DNA from: Bacteriovorax sp. UBA1852
GTDB taxonomy: Bacteria; Bdellovibrionota; Bacteriovoracia; Bacteriovoracales; Bacteriovoracaceae
Assembly (NCBI GenBank): GCA_002338505.1
Contig: DDIK01000186.1
Location: 1-11,054, forward strand
Direction of reading: 5' to 3'
Length of the DNA stretch: 11,054 bases
In this document: positions 1-7,491 of the stretch, one piece after another
How the letters are laid out: every line of letters starts with the position of its first letter
How positions within the stretch are numbered: the stretch's first letter is position 1
Position numbers and translations under genes: made by a program
Notes under the pieces: model-generated
Databases searched by the model: none
The model's input: the letters and a program-made list of their open reading frames with translations, nothing else
Told to the model about the DNA's origin: nothing

Positions 1-1
1 T

Positions 2-1987
2 GATTCTCAAATTGATTTATTTTCAATTGCTACATTAATTTCAAAAAACTTTAGTCAGGATGAAGACGAGCATTCTAACGACTTCGCTCGAGATGTCGAA
101 AATAGTAAAAGGAATATTGAACAAATTCTTACTAACAATGAAAATATACAAAGAATAAATCGAGATTACCTTAGCAGTGAACAATCTTTATATTTTGGTC
201 ATCCATTTCACCCTTATCCGAAACTAAAAAAAGGAATGAGCAATTCCGAACAAGAGAAATATGCACCAGAATTTAAAACTAAGTTCAATTTAATATGGCT
301 TAAAGTTCCAAAAAAGCGCTTTTATTCAAATATTAAAACGTCACAGTACCAAAAAGAAATAAAGAATTTAATTTCTTTTGATTTAGCTCAGGGGCATGAT
401 CAGATTCTCGTGCCAATGCATCCATGGCAATGGGATAAAATTAAGGACCATTATACTGATGTTGAAGTATACTCACAGGGGACTCATCACTTTAGCCCCT
501 TGTCATCAATGAGAACGCTCTACCATAGAGATTCTCCTTTCCAAATAAAGCACTCTTTGAGTGTAACGTTAACTAATTCCATGAGACATCTACAAGAGAG
601 AGAAGTTCGTAGAGGAGCTGAATTAAGCGCTATTATTGAAAATGAGAACTATAATCTCAAAAAATATAAAATAGCATTACAGTATGAGCGATTCTTCGTC
701 GGGTTAATTAATGACGATGGAGTTGTCGATGAAGCAAGCTTCGTTCAATTTAGAGAAAATAATATAAGAACAAAAAGTGAAAATGAACGTCACATGTTGT
801 TGAGTTCTCTATGTGAAAGAGGTTTTGATCATTTAAGTAAGGCAAAGAAAATAGAATGGTTTGAATCACTATTAAGTAATGTCATTAAACCATTTCTGGA
901 TCTCTATAGTGATTATGGAGTCTTACTTGGTGCGCACTTACAAAATATTATAGTAGAAATGAATACGGGACTTCCTCAGTCTGTTGTTTTTAGAGATTGC
1001 CAAGGCACGGGCTTTTCTTTAACTGCTTATGAAAAACTAAAAGATAAATATGATTTTCTATCTAAAGATAATGGAAATATATTAGATGAGAACGAAACTA
1101 ATAAAGTGTTTGGTTACTATCTTATAGTAAACACTGTTTTTCTCACTATTTCATCTCTTGCAAAATCAGATGAATATTATGAAATGCAATACTTAATTAG
1201 ATTTAGAAATTTCTTGATTCGTTTATCCGATAAGTATGACCATGAACAAAGAGATGCTGGTTTTATTCATTATTTATTGCAGTCACCAGTTTTATATCAA
1301 AAAGGTAATATGAGATGTTGTCTGAATAAGATAAATGAAAATACCACTCTTGATCCATGGCAAATTTATAATACAATTAAAAACCCTCTCCTAGAACTAA
1401 GAGCTGTGAACTTCCGTGAAAGTAATAGTCTTTATCAAGCAACGACTAAAGGCAAGAAAGAGATTAGTCTTCGACCTATCGAGGAGAGTGATCTTGATCT
1501 CTTTCACCATTGGCATCAAAAAGAATTTATTAGTGAATTCTGGGAACTTAATAAAAGTAAAGTTGAATTACATAAGTATATTATGAACGTGAAAAAAAGT
1601 CCTTTTCAGTTACCAATGATTCTAGAAATCGACAATGAGCCTGCTGGATATTTTGAGGCCTACTGGGCATTTGAAGATCGGATTGCACCATATTGTGAAC
1701 CCGATATATTTGATCGTGGAATTCATTTGTTATTTGGTGAAGAGAAATTCCTTAGAAAAGGAATCATCTTAGAATCAATTTACCATGTCACAAAATTTCT
1801 CTTAGAAGATGATCCTAGAACTAAGAGAGTATGGGGAGAGCCGAGGATTGATAATCAAAAAATACTAAAAATTGCACAAAAGCTTCCTGGCTGGAAACAT
1901 ATCGGAGCAATAGATTTTCCACATAAGAGAGCAATGCTACTAGAATGTGATAAGAAGAGGTTCTATGAGGACAACTATGAACTCTAG
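2..1987 (+). CDS. iucA-iucB: IucA-type NIS siderophore synthetase fused to IucB-type N-acetyltransferase (5' end off window)
   Basis: Partial gene. The frame is open from base 2 and the ATG at 236 is internal, because the family motif GHPFHPYPK lies upstream of it (frame residues 66-74). By comparison with E. coli IucA as I remember it, about 80 residues are missing. Residues 1 to about 475 are an IucA-type synthetase, which condenses citrate with an N-acetyl-N-hydroxy amine using ATP. Visible motifs are HPWQW (140-144), SSMRT, GAHLQN with His312, FRDCQG, and a C-terminal KGN...NENT...NPL block. Ser169, Arg171, Lys183, Thr191 and Arg195 keep the spacing I recall for the ATP-site residues of AcsD (S279, R281, K293, T301, R305). 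After a short linker, residues about 485-661 are a GNAT domain like the C-terminal half of IucB: EFWEL, YFEAYW, EDRI, DRGIHLLFGE, DFPHKR. It would acetylate the hydroxylamine made by the iucD-like gene. The N-terminal roughly 140 residues of IucB are absent. A rhizobactin/schizokinen-type role remains possible. Confidence 0.93.
   Translation, partial: DSQIDLFSIATLISKNFSQDEDEHSNDFARDVENSKRNIEQILTNNENIQRINRDYLSSEQSLYFGHPFHPYPKLKKGMSNSEQEKYAPEFKTKFNLIWLKVPKKRFYSNIKTSQYQKEIKNLISFDLAQGHDQILVPMHPWQWDKIKDHYTDVEVYSQGTHHFSPLSSMRTLYHRDSPFQIKHSLSVTLTNSMRHLQEREVRRGAELSAIIENENYNLKKYKIALQYERFFVGLINDDGVVDEASFVQFRENNIRTKSENERHMLLSSLCERGFDHLSKAKKIEWFESLLSNVIKPFLDLYSDYGVLLGAHLQNIIVEMNTGLPQSVVFRDCQGTGFSLTAYEKLKDKYDFLSKDNGNILDENETNKVFGYYLIVNTVFLTISSLAKSDEYYEMQYLIRFRNFLIRLSDKYDHEQRDAGFIHYLLQSPVLYQKGNMRCCLNKINENTTLDPWQIYNTIKNPLLELRAVNFRESNSLYQATTKGKKEISLRPIEESDLDLFHHWHQKEFISEFWELNKSKVELHKYIMNVKKSPFQLPMILEIDNEPAGYFEAYWAFEDRIAPYCEPDIFDRGIHLLFGEEKFLRKGIILESIYHVTKFLLEDDPRTKRVWGEPRIDNQKILKIAQKLPGWKHIGAIDFPHKRAMLLECDKKRFYEDNYEL
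1967..1970 (+). promoter_or_regulatory. Ribosome binding site GAGG deciding the iucC-like start
   Basis: GAGG lies 6 nt before the ATG at 1977. Longer starts in the same frame exist: GTG at 1947, and ATG at 1965 with AGAAGAGG only 4 nt away. The 1977 start is preferred because MNSRNDFYSVHKNL lines up with the beginning of E. coli IucC as I remember it. The site lies inside the end of the upstream gene, so translation is likely coupled. Confidence 0.55.
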
Positions 1988-3683
1988 AAATGACTTTTAT
2001 AGTGTCCATAAAAATCTCATTGTTAAATCGATTGAAGAGCTTCACTTTGACGAGATCTTAAATATCAAAGAAGAATCAGGGAATAAATATGCTCTAGAAG
2101 TATCTAATTTGATTAAATATGTTTTCGAAGGTCGTATTGGACCTTGGGGACATGTGCAAATAAAGAATGATAGTTTTTATAAATTAATTGATTTACAAAG
2201 AGTAGAAGAATTTACAGTAAATAGTTTTTTTCAAGAAATACAAGAGATTTGTAATATTGATGATCAGACATTGGCACAATATTTAGAAGAAGCTAATCAA
2301 ACGATTTTATCTGATCTTAAAATTAATGCGAATCATAGTGAAATGAACTTCAATCAGACAAGCTTTCAGGCTTTCGATCAGAACTTACCCGGACATACTA
2401 AATTAATTATGAACAAAGGAAGAATAGGCTGGGGGAGAGCAGAAGTCGAACTCTATGCCCCTGAGTTTAAAAATACATTTAAAGTGATTTGGGTAGCAAT
2501 AAAGAAGGTTTTTGTCACAATAGGTATTGACAAAAATCTTCATAGAGATGACTTGTTGCCACAAGGTGTTGTCGAGAAATTACAAGAGTTGGATATTGAT
2601 GACAGTTTTATTATTGTTCCAATTCATCCATGGCAATGGGCTCACTATATTCAAAATCAATTCCTTGAATCTATTGTTAGAAATGAAATTATTTTACTCG
2701 GGGCCATCGGAGATAACTATTCCCCTCAGTCCTCTATTAGAACACTCTCTAATATGACTTCTCCAAAATCTTATGATTTGAAACTATCTGTTTCTATTCT
2801 TAATACTTCTTGTGTTAGAGGTATTCCGTCAAAATACATCAAAGATGGCCACCTTATTTCTGAATTTGTCTTAAATTTAATTGATAAAGACTCGTATCTA
2901 AAATCTAGAATGGATATTCTAAAAGAAGTATGTGCTGTTAAGTTTAATAATAAATATTTTGATGATATTAATGACTGCTCGTATCGATATAAAGAACTCT
3001 TTGGTTCAATTTGGAGAGAGAGTGTTAAATCAAAACTGAAAGAACAGGAGATTGCAGTTCCATGTGCTTCATTATTAATAAAGAATAATTCACAAAGTTA
3101 TATCAATTACTTGATTGATTCTTCCTGCCTTTCTACTAGGGAGTGGGTAAGAAAATATATAAACGCCGTAGTTCTTCCTTTATATCATATGCAACTTACT
3201 CATGGTCTTGGTCTAGTTGCACATGGACAAAATACTATTCTTGTTCTTAAAAACTTTGAGCCACATCGATTAATTATAAAGGATTTTCATGGAGATCTAC
3301 GTATGTCTACTAAATCACCATACTGTAAAAGTCGAGAGTTGGGTTCATTAGATCAACTCCCCGAACACTACTTAATTCATGATCTTTTAACAGGGCACTT
3401 TGTAACAGTTCTTAGGTTTTTATCACGTTTACTTAGTGATGATGGCCTTTTGAAAGAGACCGAATTCTATCATATATGCTTTGAGACTATTAAAGATTTC
3501 AACACTGAATATGGAGAAGTTCCAACACATATGAATTTATTGAAAAGTAGTTTTGAAAAAATATTAGTTAATAAAGTACGCTTTGAAGCTGGATATAGTG
3601 AAACTAATACAAGATTAAAACCTAGTTTAGGTAGTGCTATTTCGAACCCAATGTGTCATGAATTTGGAGTAGGTTGTGCATAG
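1977..3683 (+). CDS. iucC: IucC-type NIS siderophore synthetase (aerobactin synthase family)
   Basis: This 568-residue protein is an ATP-dependent citrate-amide synthetase that would attach the second acylated hydroxyamine arm to the monosubstituted citrate made by the upstream enzyme. It is close to the full length of E. coli IucC (about 580). IucC-specific blocks are easy to see: GHTKLIMNKGRIGWG (from residue 139, matching the GHPKFVFNKGRRGWG of IucC rather than the usual GHPxHP), YAPEF, HPWQW, SSIRTL (252-257), LNTSCVRGIPSKYI, GLVAHGQN (His416), KDFHGDLR, and YLIHDLLTGHFVTVLRF near the C-terminus. Putative ATP contacts are Ser253, Arg255, Lys269, Thr277 and Arg281. It overlaps the upstream fusion gene by 11 bp and the iucD-like gene by 8 bp, as expected for one operon. 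Family assignment is firm. The precise amine substrate (acetyl-hydroxylysine versus a diamine derivative) is inferred only. Confidence 0.93.
   Translation: MNSRNDFYSVHKNLIVKSIEELHFDEILNIKEESGNKYALEVSNLIKYVFEGRIGPWGHVQIKNDSFYKLIDLQRVEEFTVNSFFQEIQEICNIDDQTLAQYLEEANQTILSDLKINANHSEMNFNQTSFQAFDQNLPGHTKLIMNKGRIGWGRAEVELYAPEFKNTFKVIWVAIKKVFVTIGIDKNLHRDDLLPQGVVEKLQELDIDDSFIIVPIHPWQWAHYIQNQFLESIVRNEIILLGAIGDNYSPQSSIRTLSNMTSPKSYDLKLSVSILNTSCVRGIPSKYIKDGHLISEFVLNLIDKDSYLKSRMDILKEVCAVKFNNKYFDDINDCSYRYKELFGSIWRESVKSKLKEQEIAVPCASLLIKNNSQSYINYLIDSSCLSTREWVRKYINAVVLPLYHMQLTHGLGLVAHGQNTILVLKNFEPHRLIIKDFHGDLRMSTKSPYCKSRELGSLDQLPEHYLIHDLLTGHFVTVLRFLSRLLSDDGLLKETEFYHICFETIKDFNTEYGEVPTHMNLLKSSFEKILVNKVRFEAGYSETNTRLKPSLGSAISNPMCHEFGVGCA
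3666..3669 (+). promoter_or_regulatory. Ribosome binding site GGAG supporting a GTG start for the iucD-like gene
   Basis: GGAG sits 6 nt before the GTG at 3676, inside the last codons of the iucC-like gene. No in-frame ATG lies between this GTG and the FAD motif GVGIGPFN at residues 10-17, so the GTG start is needed to keep the dinucleotide-binding fold complete. Confidence 0.7.
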
Positions 3684-4962
3684 TGATATTTATGATTTAA
3701 TTGGAGTTGGAATTGGGCCTTTTAATTTAAGTTTAGCTGCACTATTAGGACCTCTTGATCGGCCACTAATAAAATTTTATGATAATAAAAAGTCATTTGA
3801 TTGGCATCCTGAGCTTCTTTTGGATAATGCTCCAATGCAAACTTCTTTTCTTAAGGACTTGGTAACACCGGTACAGCCGACAAATCCATATAGCTATCTG
3901 AATTATTTAGTGAGTTGTGGACAATTCTATCACTTCTTAAATACAGGTCGTGACGTTATCACGAGACTTGAGTTTAACCACTACCTTAAGTGGTGCAGTG
4001 AACAACTTAGTGATCTTCTAGAATTTGATTCGCCGGTCCTAGATGTTAAGTATCAAGATGGTTTATTCAAAGTTATAAAGTCTAGTGGAGAGACTTTTAC
4101 TCGTAATTTATGTGTTGCCTCTGGCCCTGTACCTTTTATTCCTGAATGCTCTAAGCCTTTTATTGGAGAGAGTGTTTTTCATGCAAAATCAAAACACTTA
4201 AAAGGAGTTTCTTTACAGAATAAGAAAGTTCTTGTTGTGGGTGGAGGTCAAACTGGCTTAGAAGTATTTAGAAATGTTTTAAATGAAAAGTGGGGAAAAT
4301 CTCAAAATGTAACACTTATCACAGGAAGAGATAACTTACTTCCTCTTGATGAGGGGCCTTTTACTAACGAAATATTCACACCTCAATTTGTATCAGAGTT
4401 TTATGAGCTTAATCAAGATTCTAAAGATAAGTTTACTAAAAGTTTATTGTTAACTAGTGATGGGAATACTCCAAGTTATCTTGCTGATTTTTATAACGAG
4501 CTTTATCTCGATAAGTTTTATAAGAAATCATTTTCTGATTATACTATTTCTCCAAAAAGGTGGTTAGAGACTATATCAAAAAAGAATAATGAGTATGAAG
4601 TAACTATAAGAAACACGTTAAGTGATCAATGCCACAGCTTTAATGTCGATGTAATTATTCTTGCAACAGGTTTTACAAGTGGATTACCGAATTACCTTGA
4701 TTCGCTAAAGGAAGACGTTTTATTCGATGATCGTGGACGTTTGTGTATTAGTCGTGATTATAAATTAAGAACAAAGTTTAAAGAGAATAATATTTATATG
4801 ATGAATTATAGTCGACATGGTCATGGAATTGCAGATCCTCAGACGAGTCTTATGTCATGGCGTTCGGCTGTCATCGCAAATGATCTCTTAGGTGAAAGTA
4901 AATTTAAAAATACAAATAATCAATCTAGCTTTATAGATTACTTTACTGAAGGAAGGATGTAA
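3676..4962 (+). CDS. iucD: IucD-type L-lysine N6-monooxygenase (siderophore amine hydroxylase)
   Basis: This 428-residue flavoprotein would use FAD, NADPH and O2 to hydroxylate the terminal amine of lysine, or of a related diamine, giving the hydroxylamine that the GNAT domain acetylates. Length fits the SidA/IucD/PvdA family (IucD about 425). Visible features are the FAD-binding GVGIGPFN (10-17), the IucD signature MQTSFLKDLV followed by PTNPYSYLNYLV, the NADPH-binding GGGQTG (189-194), the ATGF motif (330-333), and the C-terminal HGHGIADPQTSLMSWRSA. The last block and the FLKDLV block match E. coli IucD as I remember it more closely than they match ornithine hydroxylases, so lysine is the first guess. 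Cadaverine- or diaminopropane-specific relatives (PubA, RhbE) belong to the same family and cannot be excluded. The start is GTG; the gene overlaps the iucC-like gene by 8 bp and the next gene by 1 bp (TAATG). Confidence 0.93.
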   Translation: MHSDIYDLIGVGIGPFNLSLAALLGPLDRPLIKFYDNKKSFDWHPELLLDNAPMQTSFLKDLVTPVQPTNPYSYLNYLVSCGQFYHFLNTGRDVITRLEFNHYLKWCSEQLSDLLEFDSPVLDVKYQDGLFKVIKSSGETFTRNLCVASGPVPFIPECSKPFIGESVFHAKSKHLKGVSLQNKKVLVVGGGQTGLEVFRNVLNEKWGKSQNVTLITGRDNLLPLDEGPFTNEIFTPQFVSEFYELNQDSKDKFTKSLLLTSDGNTPSYLADFYNELYLDKFYKKSFSDYTISPKRWLETISKKNNEYEVTIRNTLSDQCHSFNVDVIILATGFTSGLPNYLDSLKEDVLFDDRGRLCISRDYKLRTKFKENNIYMMNYSRHGHGIADPQTSLMSWRSAVIANDLLGESKFKNTNNQSSFIDYFTEGRM

Positions 4963-5900
4963 TGGGAATATTAATTCTAGTTATACTTATAATGAGTTCT
5001 ACTTTTGCAAATACTGCAATAAAGAGTCAAGAAAATGTTAAAGCTACAAAGATAACACAAGAAGAAGTTATTGATAATCCGACTTTAAAAACTATGTCAG
5101 GATCTCTTAATCGAATAAGTTTCTATTCACGTTTTACGTATCGTGGTTCTTCTTTAAAAGATCCTATATCCGCAGAAAGACCAAATTTAAGAGAAATCTC
5201 AGCTACTCCAAGTTTAGTTAATATGAGTGGAGTTTTTGGGCTAAAGTATCGACTTAGTAAACAAGATAATATTTCTTTGCAGATGGGGGTTTATTCAACA
5301 ACACCTTTTCACTCTTCGATTGATACCGAAAATGATTCTAATAAGAACGACTTTGAAAAAAATGGCCAGAAAACAACAAGTGACGACCCTCTCGTTAGTT
5401 ATTTTAGAACATATACTATTGGAGAATTACAAAATATATCATTCTTTCAGTATCAGCATATTACACGTGATATTTATAAAGAATATGGTGGGAAAGGAAT
5501 TTTTAGGTTCAGCCAAGCTTCAGCTTATCGAGTTAATAAAGCATTTTATGTAGCAGCGACATTAACATATGAGAATTATACTTATGATAAGGATTTTATA
5601 AATTACTTTGGAAAGAGAGTTTCAATCAGATCTAAACAACGTGAGCATACTTATCGAGGGAACTTATCAGCAGAGTACTATTTTGATCGTACTTTATCAT
5701 TTAGATTTATTACAGATGTCTTCTCATTTGTAAGGTATCGAGATGCAAACTCTTCAGAGACTGTAAGTTCTCAACAGACGATAGGAATGACTTACTTTTT
5801 CAGCCGAGATATATCTATCGCTCCAAACGTCCAGTTCATAATGTCAGATCTAAGAAGTGATAGAACAACTACTGGATTAAACATTAATGTAAATATATAG
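4962..5900 (+). CDS. Exported outer-membrane beta-barrel-like protein in the siderophore operon
   Basis: A 312-residue protein I do not recognise by name. It begins with a hydrophobic Sec signal peptide (MGILILVILIMSSTFA, probable cleavage after Ala16). From about residue 50 on it shows repeated alternating polar/hydrophobic stretches rich in Tyr, Phe, Ser and Thr, such as FYSRFTYRGSS, ISLQMGVYSTTPF, FYVAATLTYENYTY, LSFRFITDVFSFVRYR and ISIAPNVQFIMSD. This is the usual look of an outer-membrane beta-barrel of perhaps 12-14 strands. It is far too small for a 22-strand TonB-dependent receptor, and I see no plug domain or TonB box. The last residue is Ile rather than the usual Phe. Its ATG overlaps the iucD-like stop (TAATG), with GGAAGG just upstream (4951-4956), so it is translated with the biosynthesis genes. 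A role in passing the siderophore across the outer membrane is inference from position only. Confidence 0.75.
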   Translation: MGILILVILIMSSTFANTAIKSQENVKATKITQEEVIDNPTLKTMSGSLNRISFYSRFTYRGSSLKDPISAERPNLREISATPSLVNMSGVFGLKYRLSKQDNISLQMGVYSTTPFHSSIDTENDSNKNDFEKNGQKTTSDDPLVSYFRTYTIGELQNISFFQYQHITRDIYKEYGGKGIFRFSQASAYRVNKAFYVAATLTYENYTYDKDFINYFGKRVSIRSKQREHTYRGNLSAEYYFDRTLSFRFITDVFSFVRYRDANSSETVSSQQTIGMTYFFSRDISIAPNVQFIMSDLRSDRTTTGLNINVNI

Positions 5901-5907
5901 GAATAGC

Positions 5908-7134
5908 ATGAATAAAATCTATATCGCTTATTTAAATACCTTTACCTTTAGCTGTATTCAAATGGTTCTTTATACAACAATACCATACATCGCCGAAGAG
6001 ACGGGAGTCGTCACTTCAAATATTATTGCAGCTATTGGTGTTGGCTCATTTATATTTTCATTTATGGGCCCATTTTGGGCAACAAAGAGTGATAGGCTAG
6101 GCAGAAAGAGAGTTCTAAGTTTTGGAATGTTTGGTATGGCCCTTTCATTTATGCTTTTGGCCTCAATCTTTATATTCAATGAGTCCTTGTCATTAACAAT
6201 GAAAATTACATTTGTGTACTTAAGTAGAATTCTTTATGGACTACTGTGCTCGGCGATTGTTCCAGTTTCTCAGGCATGGCAACTTGATCACTTTGATTCA
6301 AATGATCATTTAAAAATTCTTACACGTAACTCTATGTGCTTAAATCTTGGACGTATAACCGGTCCAATTCTTATTCTCTTTCAACAAGTAAACTTTGAGT
6401 TAGTTATTTATGTGGCCACTATTTGGGTATTAATTTTGTCCGCTTTTGTATTTCTTATGTCCTTTTCTCGTGAGACCGCAAAGTCTCAAGGTCACGTTGA
6501 ATATAAGATGAAGGATGTCTTTGCCAAGTGGAAAATAAGTATAAATGAGTCCTTTAGCCCTATACTCTTAGCACTTATATTTACTAGCTTTGTCGGTGTA
6601 CTTCATAGCTTCCTCGGTCATCATATCAAGAATGTTCTCTCTTTTAATGGACAAGAAGCAACGATGATGTTTGCAAAAATTATTTTAGTTTTAAGTATTG
6701 CTGTCGTTTTTATTCAGCAATTAAGTATTTTCCTATTTAAATCGCGCTGGAGACCTCGGGTTGCGCTTGGATCACTCTCTATTGTAATCGGTACATATAT
6801 TATGATGTCAGCAAGTACTGAATTGATGATTTGGGTTTCAATATTCTTTGTATGTATTGCTACTGCTCTTATTCCTCCGGCTTACTTATCGCTAACAAGT
6901 AAATCACAAGAAAATACTGATAAAACAAATGTTTTCGGAAAAAAACTTGGACTTTCTAGTTTTGCCCACTCTCTAGGTTATGCACTTGGAGCAGGATTAA
7001 TTGCAATCTCGATGAAGATGAATATTATTCCTGAGTCGGCAGTTGTATTCTTTATTTCTTTTTCTATTTTCAGTCTTTCACTTCATATGCTCTTCAGTAA
7101 AAAGGTTTGTAAAAATGTTCAAAGTTACTCCTGA
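5908..7134 (+). CDS. MFS transporter, probable siderophore exporter
   Basis: A 408-residue polytopic membrane protein of the major facilitator superfamily, with about 12 hydrophobic segments. The cytoplasmic loop between helices 2 and 3 carries the family signature: GPFWATKSDRLGRKR at residues 54-68, with Asp62, Arg63, Gly65, Arg66, Lys67 and Arg68. A polar central loop (about SRETAKSQGHVEYKMKDVF) separates the two six-helix halves. MFS pumps encoded with NIS genes (for example ShiF next to aerobactin genes, AlcS with alcaligin) usually export the finished siderophore across the inner membrane; an import role as proposed for RhtX of rhizobactin is the alternative. The start has AGGA (5899-5902) 5 nt upstream, overlapping the stop of the barrel gene, and the intergenic gap is 7 bp, so it is part of the operon. 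Family is certain; direction and substrate are inferred. Confidence 0.9.
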   Translation: MNKIYIAYLNTFTFSCIQMVLYTTIPYIAEETGVVTSNIIAAIGVGSFIFSFMGPFWATKSDRLGRKRVLSFGMFGMALSFMLLASIFIFNESLSLTMKITFVYLSRILYGLLCSAIVPVSQAWQLDHFDSNDHLKILTRNSMCLNLGRITGPILILFQQVNFELVIYVATIWVLILSAFVFLMSFSRETAKSQGHVEYKMKDVFAKWKISINESFSPILLALIFTSFVGVLHSFLGHHIKNVLSFNGQEATMMFAKIILVLSIAVVFIQQLSIFLFKSRWRPRVALGSLSIVIGTYIMMSASTELMIWVSIFFVCIATALIPPAYLSLTSKSQENTDKTNVFGKKLGLSSFAHSLGYALGAGLIAISMKMNIIPESAVVFFISFSIFSLSLHMLFSKKVCKNVQSYS

Positions 7135-7486
7135 AAATGAGGATATATATAGAGTTGAACTCTCTGCGCCTCGATCACCATTAGATGAGGATGATTTTTT
7201 TAATTTCTTTAATCAAATCTTTGATAAAGAGAGATTCGGAATTTTACTAAAAGTTGAGGGGGATAAAAGCTTCTCTCCAGCTGCAAAGAAATATTTAGGA
7301 TATTGGTTTAAGTCTAACAGGACTCGTTTAAAAACTAAATGTTTTGCTTTTGTTAGACTCAGGAGCTTTGTTGATAATGATAAGCTTATGAAGATGAAGA
7401 AAGCAATGCCCTGTCCATATTTCGAATTCATTATGGAGTGTGACGCCATCACTACTTTGAAGGATCAAAGTGAAATATTGTTATAA
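7115..7486 (+). CDS. Small soluble protein of unknown function ending the siderophore operon (STAS/SpoIIAA-like?)
   Basis: A 123-residue protein starting MFKVTPENED. A longer reading from 7043 is open, but its extra residues are only the out-of-frame image of the last transporter helix. AAAGG at 7101-7105 sits 9 nt before the ATG at 7115, so the short start is preferred. It has no signal peptide or membrane segment. The layout is alternating strands and helices: a predicted strand FGILLKVEG, a helix around AAKKYLGYWFKSNRTRL, a strand KCFAFVRL, and late CPYFEFIM. This vaguely resembles STAS/SpoIIAA-like folds, but I see no diagnostic motif and would not assign the family. The start lies 20 bp inside the transporter gene, so it is translationally tied to the siderophore operon and is its last gene; a convergent gene ends 5 bp beyond. 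A regulatory or accessory role is guesswork. Confidence 0.72.
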   Translation: MFKVTPENEDIYRVELSAPRSPLDEDDFFNFFNQIFDKERFGILLKVEGDKSFSPAAKKYLGYWFKSNRTRLKTKCFAFVRLRSFVDNDKLMKMKKAMPCPYFEFIMECDAITTLKDQSEILL

Positions 7487-7491
7487 GATTT

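Noticed and set aside
236..238. ATG at 236 as the start of the first gene
   Set aside because: The frame is open back to base 2 and the conserved GHPFHPYPK motif of the synthetase lies upstream of this ATG, so it is internal and the gene begins outside the window.
1821..2045. Antisense open frames at 1821-2045, 5970-6179 and 7213-7452
   Set aside because: They lie fully opposite well-supported genes, show no family sequence and have no ribosome binding sites worth noting.
2391..2435. Apparent loss of the GHPxHP motif in the iucC-like protein
   Set aside because: The GH-x-K-x4-NKGR-x-GWG form is what I remember in E. coli IucC itself, so it marks the IucC subfamily rather than decay.
2527..2757. 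Same-strand open frames at 2527-2757 and 5320-5553
   Set aside because: They are alternate frames inside the iucC-like and barrel genes, with no recognisable protein features.
7043..7114. Longer N-terminus for the last siderophore-operon gene, with an apparent membrane helix
   Set aside because: The hydrophobic run is the out-of-frame reading of the final transporter helix; the ATG at 7115 has AAAGG at suitable spacing.
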